In this document: one piece after another, positions 23,201 through 34,351 of the stretch | Position numbering within the stretch: the stretch's first letter is position 1 | Layout: the number at the start of each line of letters is the position of its first letter | The notes under the pieces: generated by a model | The model's database searches: none | What the model was told of the DNA's origin: nothing | What the model saw: only the letters and a program-made list of their open reading frames with translations | Position numbers and translations under genes: made by a program | Assembly (NCBI RefSeq): GCF_000003815.2 | Contig: NC_049979.1 | Span: 4,726,206 to 4,790,205 of the forward strand | Reading direction: 5' to 3' | Source of the DNA: Branchiostoma floridae | Lineage: Eukaryota; Chordata; Leptocardii; Amphioxiformes; Branchiostomatidae | Length of the DNA stretch: 64,000 bases

Positions 23201-26200
23201 TGACTGCCGTCACTGCGTGTCCCCTGTGCACGTCATAGCGACGTTATAGCGTGTCAGTCAGCACGCTTACATACCTGCAGCATTGTTTGGTGGTTTCACC
23301 AAATGGTAAGAAACTGAGAACTGTCAATAAACTTTTCAAGCAAATATTTTGAACTTCTCTCTTTCATTTCCACAAACTGCTCACCACTGAAGAAGATGAT
23401 TTTGTCGTCCTGTGGTCGGGTGTAGGCAGCGTCGATCTTGTCTGGCAGCCCTCTCCACACCTGCTGGGTGATCAACAGCTTGGGTTCCGCGCCGTGCTCC
23501 CACATGTGGCGCCGGAATGTGTAGATGCCCTATTGCGGGTACAGGGGAGAAGGTTTTGATAAAAAGACAAAATGTATAACATTACAACATTGTTGCCAGT
23601 AAAAAAATCAGGTCACTAATCATGCCTTTTATGGTGATTTTGGGTGCAGAAGAGACGAGAGGGTGGAGAAGGAAGTGCACAACCCTCCTTCACCGTGCAG
23701 CCCAGGCAAAAAGGCCTTCCACTGTCTTCTGAGACAAACGGATGCTAACAACAATATCATGATTTTGTTCTTCACAACATAACTCAAGATGGGTAAAATA
23801 AGGCTATTGGAACCCCATAAATTAATAATACCCATGGTCATGTATTTTGGATTGGTAACAGACTTAGACATAAGGCCACACCGACTTAATCTTATGGATG
23901 ACCCCATCCTCTGGAGACCCCAAAAGTAATGCGCGCGGGCAAAAAAATAAAGAAAAATTAAGCAAAAAAAAGTACTGCTAAACCACAGGACTAAGCATCC
24001 AACCACTCTCTCCAAGGCTTAGTTTGTCTTATGTTAACCTCCAGTAAGACTAAGAGACAATTTTCGCCAGTTCAATCATGTTCATATTGCCATTCTTGAT
24101 TGAAAAGGGAACAAGGCCACAGTGGCTACTCTCCAAGCAGAGGTTAGGCTCCGGCTGGTTTTTAACGTTTTTTTTTTAGTCGTTTTTATCAGGCTTTCTA
24201 TTTTGTCATTTTTTCTTACTGTGTCCGGCCAAGCAGAGGTTAGGCTCCGGCTGTTTTTTAACATTTTTTTTAGTCGTTTTTATCGGGCTTTCTACTTTGT
24301 CATTTTTTCTTACTGTGTCCGCCCTAACATGATAGAAAGCCCGATAAAAACTACTAAAAAAAAAACGTGAAAAANNNNNNNNNNNNNNNNNNNNNNNNNN
24401 NNNNNNNNNNNNNNNNNNNNNNNNNNNNNNNNNNNNNNNNNNNNNNNNNNNNNNNNNNNNNNNNNNNNNNNNNNNNNNNNNNNNNNNNNNNNNNNNNNNN
24501 NNNNNNNNNNNNNNNNNNNNNNNNNNNNNNNNNNNNNNNNNNNNNNNNNNNNNNNNNNNNNNNNNNNNNNNNNNNNNNNNNNNNNNNNNNNNNGAGCCTA
24601 ACCTCTGCTTGGACGAGTAACAGTGGCTCCATGCCCTGACCATGTGCCCCCTACCCTGGATAGCAGGTCCTCTGGTAAGCATAAAATTCCGAATGACCAG
24701 GAATGATATGGGGTGACATATGGCTACAGTTTTTTTTTTGAACAAGCAAAAATCAATGTGCATGGGGATCTCATCCATAAAATTAAGTCACCGGGGCCTA
24801 ACATGATAAAGCTAGTAAAAAACAAAGAAGGATGTGAAAATGACTCCAGGTTAGCATTACCTTAAATACAAACAGTTCTGAACGGAAATGCAGGATAGAA
24901 TCAAACTCTGAGGCACAGGGGTCAGGTAGGCTGTTGCACCTCGGTAAGGAAGGTGATGATTTTTCAGGTTCATCTGAAAAGACAAAAAACAAATCATATA
25001 ACATAGCAGCTAACAATACAAAAGTGTATTAAGTTAGGCATCATTAGAACAACAGTAATGCTTATCATAGCATAACTAATCAATAAAACTGATACATGTA
25101 ACTCTATCTCATACAAGTCATAGAACAGAAATTTTAAAGCAATTTTGTCTTCTCTGTTTATTTATCTATTTATTTATTCATCTCAAAACGGGTGGGTAGC
25201 CCCTACAACTTTTAAAAGTTGATTTCCATGTAGGCCCACCATATATACATGTGAGACAAAACATTCAGTCAGAGTAAAGACACCAATGGACAACATACAG
25301 TATATCACACAGGCTCTATCACAGGAAAACCGAGGGCGTCATAAACAAAGTCAGTATCCATTTAACCAAGGAGTTTAATTGTAGAAAAGAAAGATAATAA
25401 GCCAAGGTCCCAAGCCTCCTCACCATAGAGGCTCTGTATGGCTCTGACATCATCAGGATGAACACAGAAGTCGTTCCTGAAGACGGGGAACGGAAACATG
25501 ATGGTGCTGGGGTCATCGGTGTGACTCAGGCCGAGGGCGTGGCCAAACTCGTGCACCGCAATCTGGAACAGGTTCACTCCTGGCAGCCAACAGATTACAA
25601 CATTCACTGGCAGTGTTTCATTTTTTGTCTTAAATAAAACATACATGTAACTTATTGTAAGATAACCTTCAAGTTGATTGTACCAAACTCGTGCACCGCA
25701 ATCTGGAACAGGTTCACTCCTGCTTCCGAAAATAATTTCATCAGGTTGGTAGAACATAGGATATAGGAGAATTCTGAGGAAAGTGTCTGAGAGACACCAA
25801 AACGTATGCAAAGTAAGTACAAACTGGTTGTGGAAAAGAATTCTCCTATATCATATGTTCACTCCTGGCAGACAACAGATTACAACATTCACTGGCAGTG
25901 TTTGATTTTTTTTGTCTTAAATAAAACATACAAGTTAATATCCATAAATAACTTAATCAGGTTGGCAATTATTACCTGCATGTATGCAGGTATGGTTTTG
26001 ATGCTGGTGGAAACTTTTCGGTAGCCGGGGATTTAGGGCGCTGTATCTCGTGAATGGATGGTGCGAGCACGACGATTTTTGGTACGTGGGTTGGGGGTGG
26101 TAGCCTGACACTCAGGTGTGATTTTGGGCCTCCTGGCGCTTGACCTTGACATTGAAGGTGGCATTTTTGGTGTTTTTGGGGCACTTTTGGCGCTGTGTGT

Positions 26201-29200
26201 CCGGAACGATACGCGCGATTGCGACGATTTTTGGTGCATGGGTGGGGGGTTGTTGCCTGTTGCCTAGGATTGACTTTGGGCCTTGTCGCGTTTGAACTTG
26301 ACCCGGCAGGTCGAATTTTGTGTCCGGGAGGGGTGTTTCCGGAGTTATATCTTCTGAACGGCTGGTGCTGGCGCGATGATATTTGGCACATGTGTCGGCG
26401 GTGGCTGAATAATGCTCAATTTTGATTGGTGCTTGGTGCCCTTGGTGCTTGAACTTGACATTTTAGGTTACCTTTTGTGCGGGCACGGGGCGTGCGCTGT
26501 ATCTCCGGAACGCAAGGTGCCATTGTGTTGCCATTTGGTACGTGAGTTGTTTGTGGTGTCCTGGTGGTCAGGTTTGATTTTGGGCCTCCTAGTGCTTGAA
26601 CTTGATACTGTATAGGTTGACCCTGTTTTAGTGTGGTTGGGGCATCCTCCCAATATCTGCTTGGTTTTAAAAACAGATTATGGTTGGGTGTAGAACCATC
26701 ATCTGGCCTGGGCCACCTTCAATGTATCAGGTTACTTAGTGGCACTGACAGTTTGCCAGATGACGGGAGTGTGCCAGATTATATATCTGTTGGTCAGGTA
26801 TAATTGGAGTTTGCTTATTACTCTTTGTGGTGTTTCTAGAGCTGTATAGTACTGAGTTTTAAGTTCCGGTACAAGTTCCTTTACCCTGTTGGCAATCATG
26901 GTTGAACTTGAACTTAAACAGAAGAAGATGCAATTTTCTAATGTGGAGGAGAACTGTTTTGAGTGTGGGCATAAGAGAAAGGTATGTGTATGATTTGTCC
27001 TGTGTTTCTTTTTGTTTCTTTGGTAATGCCATTTCCATACTGTATACAGGTAATTTGTTGTTTTGGGCTAGTCATATTCGCTTGGTTTTTGGGCCTACTT
27101 AATCTATGGTACAGGCAGGGTTAAGTGGTGGAGGCTTAGCTTTGTTCTGTTTTGAATTCAGTATCGTTTGTTGCATTTTGTCGCGGCAAATATATGATGA
27201 AATTCCCCTTCTAAGCAACTGCTCATTGGTTTGCGGGGATGTTTGCTGGGTGTTTGCTCTGACTACAACAGCTTCTGGACTTTTCAAAGCTTCCATTGCC
27301 AGCAGCTTGCCATCTATAAATGGGATTGACAAGGACATTTTTCATAGTAAATTGTGCTGTTAAATTTGGCTTAGATACTACAGGAGATTTAGGTTTGGGT
27401 TGGATGGATTGAATGAAAATATCATACCACCCTGGGGACTAACTGTTGCTGCTGCATGGGGGCTACCACTATTCATATTGTCTAATGTCTATGGAACTAC
27501 AGATAAAAGTATCATTGGTCAAATTATGCGAGTAACATTCCGATGTCAAGTGAATAACACCCCAGAAATAAATCTTTAATGAATATCATTGGAAGAACAC
27601 AAACCAAGGAGACTTAGCAGCTGCATTAGGTCAGTACATTGAAATAGGAAGATATTAGTATATCATGTGACAGAGTAACTACCCAGAATAACACCCCAGA
27701 AATAAATCTTTAATGAATATCATTGGAAGAACACAAACCAAGGAGACTTAGCAGCTGCATTAGGTCAGTACATTGAAATAGGAAGATATTAGTATATCAT
27801 GTGACAGAGTAACTACATGTGCATGGGCCATCTGAGACAAAAAAAGGTAGCGTCTCAACAACTTCAAAGTACTGTGGTTGGTTACATACTTAAGAAATCC
27901 AAAATAAGTAATGTTCATCCATGTCCAAACTTACAAATTCAGAAAATGGAATTTCAGAGTCAGACTTTTGCATGGTGCACAACCAACACGGTAAAAAGCT
28001 CATTTTTCCAACCACGTACCACAGACAAAAAGGCAAAAATACACAATAGGTCTACAGAAACCCAATACATTTCATGCAGGCCTGAGGTCTACGAACTCTT
28101 GTTCATATAGTAAGGTTCTTCAGGCACAACTAGGGAGTGCTTATTTCCAACTTTTCAATGTCTATCAGATCAGACACCATCATCAACAAGGTAGAATGAC
28201 TGGAAACTACTTATTGCTGCTGCAGCGCCACCTACATCAGCTATAAGTAGCAGCAAGAAGTAGTTTCCAGTCATTCTACCCTGATGATGGTGTCTGATAG
28301 ACATCGAAATGTTGGAAGTAAGTACTCCTTGAATGTGCCTGAAGAACGAAAGTATAAGTTCGTGTTTATGATTGCAAAGCTGGCCCTACCCCTGGGTGAG
28401 CGCAGAGTCCAGTACTCATCAGCATCAAAGTGCACATCCCCATCGTCACCATAGCCATCCGGCCAGTCCAGTCCTGGGGGCTGGAAGGCATGGGCATATT
28501 CTCCTCCAGGACCTTCAAACTGATTAGCTGTGTCAAAGGGAAAATAATGTCATCTCTGAGTACTAGTATTGTTTTGGACTGTCAGACTTTCTAGATGATT
28601 TATTTATCTGTGATTTTTTTCTCAAAGGAAAAGCATCTTCCAACTGAGCTGTAATTAAATATTATGGATCAGTACGAAGGGCTCACCACTAGAAATTTTT
28701 TGTCACTTGTCATTGATGACATGTAGACAGTTAAAATTTCTCACTGTACTCTGATAACCACTGGTTCAATAAATCCTGCTCTTTATTCCCCATCTTGTGA
28801 TAGACATAAAAGTTAACAGCTTAATGCCCATGTCCTGACTGCATAGTTAAGTACCTGTGTAAATGATAAATATAGAATATATGAGATAACCCATGTTTTG
28901 ATGCGAAATGCGCCAGAAGTTGAACAAATTTGGTGCCTTCGAACAATAAGTGTTGCAACAGCAATGTTCCAACGTCCGAATCAGGTATTCGAATTGCCAA
29001 TTCGGCCCGCTCGAAACAGTTTGATTTATTCGAATAGAGCCTGTGTGATACGCCTTTCGAACCTGTGCGATACGGAAACGTACGGCCCGGTCCGGAACAC
29101 CCGTATCGAACGTTTTCGCGTCACAGGTATGACATAAATGGGGTTAGAATCTTACACACCTTTTCCATCCCCATGGTTGCCTCGGGCGAACTTGATCATG

Positions 29201-31370
29201 ATGTCAGCATCTCCACTGGTCCTCTCCACAAACCGCAGTCCTGACACGTTCGCCCAGACCTCCAGGGCATCCACCAACACCTGATGGACGATGGCATCGT
29301 CCAGGTGGTCACTGCTGGGGTAGTTCATGATCCTGGAGTGCAGACAGTGATCTATAGTCTTAAAACACTCGGAGTAACACATAGCTGCAGCAATATGTAT
29401 GTAAAAGTTGTCTATATAAACTTATAAGACTCATTGGGACTTTAAATGATGTAAACTGTATCTCTGTTATATACTTTGTCTGACCCTTGCCTCTTCCCTC
29501 ATGACCTCAATGAAAAGCAGCCTGCAGGCCAATTTGAGCTTTCATGAATAAACAAAGGTTTAAACAAATAGACAAGAAGTATGCCAGTAATTGCCTCTGT
29601 ATACAGAGTCTATTATGTTTCCCATGTGTATGTTTGTTTGGGTTGGTGTGTGTCTGTTCACCATATAGCGACAGGAAATGATTAATGGGCACATGTAATG
29701 TTGATTAAAACCTTATTTGCATAATCATGAATTACAGTTACAAAAGGCATACAAGAAAACTAAATATTTCATGTAGCAGGGAGATCTTCAAATGCGTGTT
29801 GAGCATGAAGTTGACTGAACACAAATGTATTTTTCAGAATTCTTTGGTATACCAAGGACAATATATATCATATTTTCTACAATGTTCTTGGTGGTTACAC
29901 TGAGATAGAATTATCCTAAAGCCTCTAACTATTAAAGTCACTTAATCTCTAAGCAGATCTAGCTGTGGCATAAGATAGTATCATACATAAAGCTTGGGAA
30001 ATTTAGCTGGCAGAGGAGTTTCCCTCCTTCACTGTGGCCAATGAAACCCCTCTGCCGGCTAAACTCCTTCTTAAGCTTATAAGTTATATACTATGTTATG
30101 CCACAGCAAGATCTGCTCGAAGATTACCTTCCTAAGCTTATGATAGTATCTTATACCACAGCAATATCTGCTTGGAGATTACCTTCCTAAGCTTATGATA
30201 GTATCTTATACCACAGCAATATCTGCTTGGAGATTACCTTCCTAAGCTTATGATAGTATCTTATACCACAGCAATATCTGCTTGGAGATTACCTTCCTAA
30301 GCTTATGATAGTATCTTATACCACAGCAATATCTGCTTGGAGATTACCTTCCTAAGCTTATGATAGTATCTTATACCACAGCAATATCTGCTTGGAGATT
30401 ACCTTCCTAAGCTTTTGATAGTATCTTTAATATAACACAGCAAGACCTGCTTGAAGATTACCTGAAAGACACATCTTTGTTCTTCCACTTGGTCCCACTG
30501 AGAGACAGCTGCCCTGTCCTGCCATACGGGAAGTCGGGCCAGGCAGACTCGGAGTTCGCCATAACTTTGATCATGTTCTGGTCCTGTTGGAGTTCCTCTG
30601 TTGGATCTCTCAGTATCCTTAACCTCCCTTCTCTCTCTCGTCTGGCTCCTCCGGAGTCTGTCGCGTTCCCCACAAAGTAGCCATAATTATTCAGCAAAGC
30701 CTGGAAACAACAATGTTCAGAGGCCTTAAAAAAGCATAAAGGTTTGCTATCATGCTAACGTTATATTGTACTTCATCATTACATTTCTGGCGTGGAAAAA
30801 AAGTCCAGCAAAATAAACAAACTTCAGGGCAGTCGCACTTAAGTTTGCGTTGGAGTTCTTGTTACCTGCGCCTGAAGATCTCTACTCTACTCTACTGGGT
30901 CTACTCTATTTAAATCTTTCATGTTTTATTCGTCTACCTACAAAGTATATAGGTCCAACCAACCCAGAAAGCATCAATTCGAAGTAAACAGATCCGTCCC
31001 TAGAAATGCACAGGAACTCAAGGGACGGAAGAGAGGCAACGTGAGGTCACTTTTACCGGTTAGTCCATGAGATCCAGGTGCAGTAGAAAAGGCCAGAAAA
31101 CTTCACTCGAGTGTACAGTTCAAAGTCGTCTGAATTAATTCGAAAACTAACATGACACTTCCTTGTATAATCAAAATGTCTTGTTTCGTGCGGAGTATTA
31201 AACAGTTTGATATTTTCTTTTTGTCAAGGCTTGAGTTGAGCGAAACTACGTACCAGAGTTTGCTGGAAGTCCCAGATCCGGGCCAAGGGCTGAAGATGAC
31301 CCGCTTCCGTCGGCAGTAGAACCGTAAACAACACGACGCACAGGAGCCTCCAGTCTAGCTGGATAACCAT
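17298..31370 (-). CDS. Secreted matrix metalloproteinase, MMP17/MMP25-like, no GPI tail, no cysteine switch
   Basis: Exons, 5' to 3' on the minus strand: 31370-31254, 30700-30462, 29332-29160 (or 29158), 28527 (or 28519)-28390, 25579-25424, 24973-24861, 23529-23385, 18709-18573, 17912-17789, 17407-17298. Total about 482 aa. Order: signal peptide 1-23 (LLCVVLFTVLLPTEA), short propeptide from NYGYF, catalytic domain from LSLSGTKW, HGDG and GGEYAHAF structural metal site, HFDADE, zinc motif HEFGHALGLSH at about 230-240, Met-turn STIMFPF, Cys-containing hinge, then a four-blade hemopexin domain ending DWMGC-stop. The hemopexin phrases DPGYPRPVSMWHG and FFRGRNYW fit the MMP17/25 group. The switch position reads SESAWPD, with Ser where PRCGVPD has Cys. 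No furin site directly precedes the catalytic domain; RRER lies earlier in the propeptide. The exon 3/4 junction is uncertain by two residues. Confidence 0.9.
18225..18552. mobile_element. MITE with CAGGGTTGGACAAGT ends
   Basis: Left end CAGGGTTGGACAAGT and right end ACTTGTGCAACCCTG, imperfect TIR. CAGTTG flanks both sides. The interior repeats GGCAAGTG words. It sits 20 bp from the splice donor of the MMP exon 18709-18573, inside the following intron. hAT-like by TIR; the target duplication is unclear. Confidence 0.65.
19046..19239 (-). pseudogene. Two tandem fragments of an MMP hemopexin exon 3' end
   Basis: The stretches 19046-19092 and about 19186-19239 repeat the last 45 or so bases of the exon 23529-23385 with its donor (CTTCAGTG/gtgag) and the adjoining intron. 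A third, intact context is at 23286-23430. Each fragment keeps a donor but lacks the exon start. Confidence 0.85.
19240..23276. mobile_element. 4.0-kb non-autonomous TIR DNA transposon with 9-bp TSD
   Basis: Inverted repeats 19240-19349 and 23167-23276 are about 110 bp long and begin AGGTATGTAAGCGTGC. GCAGCATTG flanks the element on both sides (19231-19239 and 23277-23285), a perfect 9-bp duplication. A neighbouring tandem copy at about 19093 shows the same site without insertion. Open frames inside do not exceed about 90 codons and show no transposase, so it cannot move itself. The 9-bp duplication with long TIRs points to a Mutator-like (MULE) element; Merlin is less likely. It lies in an MMP intron and is rich in CpG near its ends. 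Confidence 0.9.
24126..24622. mobile_element. Nested or tandem palindromic MITE (CTCCAAGCAGA type) with gap
   Basis: CTCCAAGCAGAGGTTAGGCTC begins it, CAAGCAGAGGTTAGGCTCCG repeats near 24231, and GAGCCTAACCTCTGCTTGGA closes it at about 24614. Repeats of TATCGGGCTTTCTA and its complement fill the inside. Same family as 1158-1312. It lies in the MMP intron between 24861 and 23529. Confidence 0.75.
24375..24593. other. Assembly gap (219 N)
   Basis: A run of 219 N inside a palindromic MITE. The odd length suggests an estimated gap, probably caused by the inverted repeat. Confidence 0.99.
25684..25722 (-). pseudogene. Partial duplicate of the MMP zinc-site exon
   Basis: The 39 bp repeat the 5' part of the exon 25579-25424 (encoding VNLFQIAVHEFG). 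A copy of the adjoining intron piece (AACAGATTACAACATTCACT) occurs at 25590 and again at 25873. The copy is upstream of the true exon in transcript order and breaks off after the HEFG codons. Confidence 0.8.
26036..26650. repeat. Degenerate tandem repeat, about 150-bp unit, four copies
   Basis: Each unit has a phrase like GCGCTGTATCTC.GGAACG, then ACGATTTTTGGTACGTG, then TTTTGGGCCTCCTGGCGCTTG. Starts fall near 26036, 26190, 26340 and 26480. GT-rich, non-coding. The following 26650-27540 is unclassified intron sequence. Confidence 0.6.
27552..27816. repeat. Direct tandem duplication, 134-bp unit
   Basis: GAATAACACCCCAGAAATAA starts at 27552 and again at 27686. The two copies are nearly identical through CATGTGACAGAGTAACTAC. 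A recent duplication inside the MMP intron 25580-28389. Confidence 0.9.
28133..28335. repeat. Long imperfect palindrome with CTGATGA...CGAAA motif
   Basis: Arms pair GTAGAATGACTGGAAACTAC (about 28190) with GTAGTTTCCAGTCATTCTAC (about 28262) and extend outward through the ACACCATCATC/GATGATGGTGT segment. The right arm holds CTGATGA, a 7-bp hairpin, and CGAAATGTTGG. Confidence 0.7.
28880..29135. mobile_element. MITE-like repeat with GTCATACCTG ends, copy 2
   Basis: Opposite orientation to 12920-13200. Shared parts include CCAAATTTGTTC-like, AGCCTGTGTGATACG, CACCCGTATCGAACG and CACAGGTATGACAT. It ends about 25 bp before the donor of the MMP exon at 29160. Confidence 0.6.
29946..30119. mobile_element. 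MITE of the CCAAGCAGATC type
   Basis: Inverted arms: AAGCAGATCTAGCTGTGGCA at the left and TGCCACAGCAAGATCTGCT at the right (about 30100), with a second inner inverted pair (GGCAGAGGAG/CTCTGCC, TTAGCTGG/CCGGCTAA). Relatives are at 33447-33652 and 39683-39846. Confidence 0.75.
30121..30458. repeat. 55-bp minisatellite abutting an MMP splice donor, six units
   Basis: Units start at 30121, 30176, 30231, 30286, 30341 and 30396 with AGATTACCTTCCTAAGCTTA. The unit is the right end of the adjoining MITE. The last, diverged unit runs into AGATTACCTG, which on the minus strand is the donor CAG/gtaatct of exon 30700-30462. Confidence 0.9.
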
Positions 31371-32099
31371 GGCGCAAGAGTCCTGGACAAAGACCCTGTT
31401 TTGGCACAAGTATCAGTCAAGTGAAACCATTTTAGGGCCCGGTGTTCCCTCGTCGCTCAGCCACAGGCCGTGACCTCTTTCCCAGTCTTGCACCGTAACC
31501 CAGGCCTCCAAAACTTCAACACCCACACCACACGAGGCCAGTCATGATCTCTGGGATCCACAGACAAGGTAGATATCCTGCTGTGGAATAGAACAGGAAC
31601 CTTCAAACCAAGAAGAACCACTCTCAGATCACAGGCACCGACCGCACACACAAACACAGACGTTCCACAACCTCCACAAGGGGATGCAGCTTGCCCTGCC
31701 GAATCACTTGTGTGGAACTGTTAATAGCGGGGAGATTCAGATATAAATAGTCTGGGGCTAAGCATTGGAATTTTCCTCATCAGAGACTTACAATTCCCAA
31801 CTATAGGTCATAAATGAAGATATCCAACCGAAGAAAGCAATGTTTGCAGCATGACTGACCCATGACTCAGTGAGTTCAAAATTAGTTTGAAGCTTGGTTG
31901 ATAGCTTCCCGCTGGATTGTGGACAATCCCCAAGGAAACTGAGATGTTTCTTCGAAGTGTCAGACCCGGGGCTGGGCTTGGGGCATCTTGCGTCATCCTT
32001 CACAGTGTCACAGACAAACCAAGTGCGTGCCGTGGCGGCAAATATGAACTGTGCAACTTAATACTAATAATAGACGTCTATCTCTGATATACTCTCTGA

Positions 32100-33041
32100 T
32101 GCAGCTTCCTGACCGACCGGAAACAAAGAGTCCTCTACAAAGGAGTTCACTCGGATTGGTCAGTCACTACCTGCGGCCTTCCGCAGGGTACGGTCCTTGG
32201 TCCCCTGATATTTCTTGCCCTTATTAACAACGCCAGTGTAGACGCCTTAGCAAGAAGGTGGAAATTTGTCGACGACCTTAATCTAGCAGAAAGCCGGAAA
32301 ATCAGCGTAACCTCCAACCTCCAAACCGACCTCGACAATCTCGGCACCTGGACAGAAAGTCATAAAATGAAGCTAAACCCAAAGAAGTGCAAAGCAATGC
32401 ACGTTTACTTCTCTAAAGTCCCCCCGACGCTACCACCTTTATCTATCGCTGGTGAACCACTGAACATAGTCAAAGTCGTTAAACTACTTGGCTTATTTGT
32501 ACAAGCGGACCTTGGCTGGCAAACTCAAGTTGACCACGTACTGAAGTCAGGTAATAGAAAACTATTCCTGCTCCGACAGCTACGACGTCTCAACCTTTCT
32601 CAAGAAGACCTTCTCACCTGTTATAAGACCTTGGTCCGACCGGCTTGTGAGTATGCCGTCGCTGCCTGGCACCCGGGCCTCACAAGAAAACAGCACGAGA
32701 GAATCGAGACCATACAGAAAAGGGCTTGCCGGACAATACTAGGCCCCGCATACACATCCTACTCAGAGGCATGCAGTGTTCTTAACCTACCTACACTAGA
32801 AAGCCGTCGCCGTCAGCTGTGCTACAAGTTTGCCAAACGCCTGCTACATTCAGAGACCTTTCGAGACTGGCTACCTCCATACCGCGGTGAGATCAGCGTC
32901 AGAACTACACGGTCATCACAACTACTGGACACTATAAAAACCCGTACAGAGAGATACAGAAGAAGCCCCATCCCTTACATGACGAACCTTTTAAATGAAC
33001 TGGACTCATGCCATATGACTTCCGACTTCCCCCTGTTTTAA
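32100..33041 (+). mobile_element. 5'-truncated non-LTR retrotransposon, CR1/L2-like reverse transcriptase fragment
   Basis: An open frame runs from just after a TGA at 32097 to a TAA at 33041. It holds the late RT palm: SFLTDRKQRV, CGLPQGTVLGP, the active-site motif FVDD (family usual YADD/FADD), KLNPKKCKAM, LGLFV, then the thumb-like region with CYKTLVRPACEYA and LNLPTLESRRRQL. The fingers and the catalytic Asp before them are missing, as is the endonuclease. A GC-richer codon use than the neighbours and an uninterrupted frame suggest a fairly young copy. 33042-33440 is probably its 3' UTR. Confidence 0.85.
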
Positions 33042-33446
33042 AGTTGTAAGGTTGTGCATCTTGCGACCTTGCATTAGTGTTAAGTGATGTTTGCATAGAA
33101 ATCCCAATTGGTGAATCAGATTTACAGTGTTTTGGATTTCTCTTCTCGTGCAATATTGACGTGCAATACTATGATATGATAATTATCACTTACTTTGTTA
33201 GTTTATAAATTCTATTGTAAACAACATTGCGACAACTTCTCCCTTTTAAACTTTGTATACCGTGCAATAGTGTGTGCGATAATTGTAAATACTCACCGCA
33301 ATTCAGTCACTACAACGACTGCAAGTGTGATGTTTCGTTTGTAATCGCTATGTCTCTATGTCCAATAAACCATTCATTATATGTCAAACTTCATCCTTGG
33401 TGCGAAAAGGTGGGGTCATCGCCTAAGATTCTAACATGAAATAATC

Positions 33447-33652
33447 TCCAAGCAGACCTTTCTGTGGCAAATGGGAAGGAGTTTAGCCGACACTGAGGAG
33501 TTATTGGCCTTCGCTGTGGCCAATAACTCCTCTGTCGGCTAAACTCCTTAACATACATTTGCCACAGCAAGATCTGCTTGGAATAACTCCTCGGCCGGCT
33601 AAACTCCTTCCCATTTGCCACAGCAAGATCTCCTTGGAGATTAACATGATAC
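33447..33652. mobile_element. Palindromic MITE, AATCTCCAAGCAGA ends
   Basis: ATAATCTCCAAGCAGACC at the left, and GATCTCCTTGGAGATTA at the right. Inside, TGGCAAATGGGAAGGAGTTTA and its complement, and CGGCTAAACTCCTT twice, make nested hairpins; part of the right arm is duplicated. Confidence 0.8.
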
Positions 33653-34351
33653 GGCAAATATCTCATCTTTCCAGTTCCAGGCATTGACTTTTTTCCCACC
33701 CAAAGAGGATTCAAATAGTGCGCAAGGCGAGGCGAGTTGATTTTTCTGCTTTCCGATATAATTATAAGTGCCTTGGCCAAATTCCTCTATCATATTAGGC
33801 CAAGGAGTCTGGTAGAGACTAATGATTGGCGCTGGTGGTGAAAAGTGGTGGTCTACGGTGCCCCCAGAGACACACTAAACGTCTTTATCCACCGTGACGT
33901 TTTAAAGCGTGCCAGCCACGTGTCAGCTATCTGTCAACGACATACTGCTTACTAGTAATTCGGCAAGAAAAGGGGGGTATGGTGTGTAGAATGTAGATAG
34001 TAGATGCCATGCGCAAATAATCAAATGTAAAGACTTCCAGAAAAATTTCATTTTCAAGCTTCAGAATAAGTCGAGCGTTTTCTCCACTCCCCCAATCCAA
34101 GTTGAAATGTTACGAGGATTTTTTCGGTTGCCGAGGACCATGTTTTATTGTTGGCATCGACGAGAAACTAATAATGTTATATTGTCATAAAAATCGATGA
34201 GACACAGAGAGCTCGACAGTGTACACTAGATACAGAACATGACAATTTCAGTTCCCTCCACATTTATTAACCACATCCGTTTCATCCGGTCGGGGAGAAC
34301 GCTTTCTCCAACTTTGATCTCTGAACTTTGATGAAGCTTCTTCCGTGTCTG

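Noticed and set aside
25362-25811. Single 149-codon exon for the MMP zinc site
   Set aside because: The frame crosses the true exon, its intron and a duplicated fragment. Splice sites at 25579 and 25424 define the real exon.
28133-28335. Palindrome as a microRNA precursor
   Set aside because: The arms are too long and the family looks like a repeat; no sign of a conserved short hairpin.
31740-31760. TATA-like ATATAAATAG as the MMP promoter
   Set aside because: It is about 370 bp upstream of the ATG but in the plus orientation; no other core promoter element is clear.
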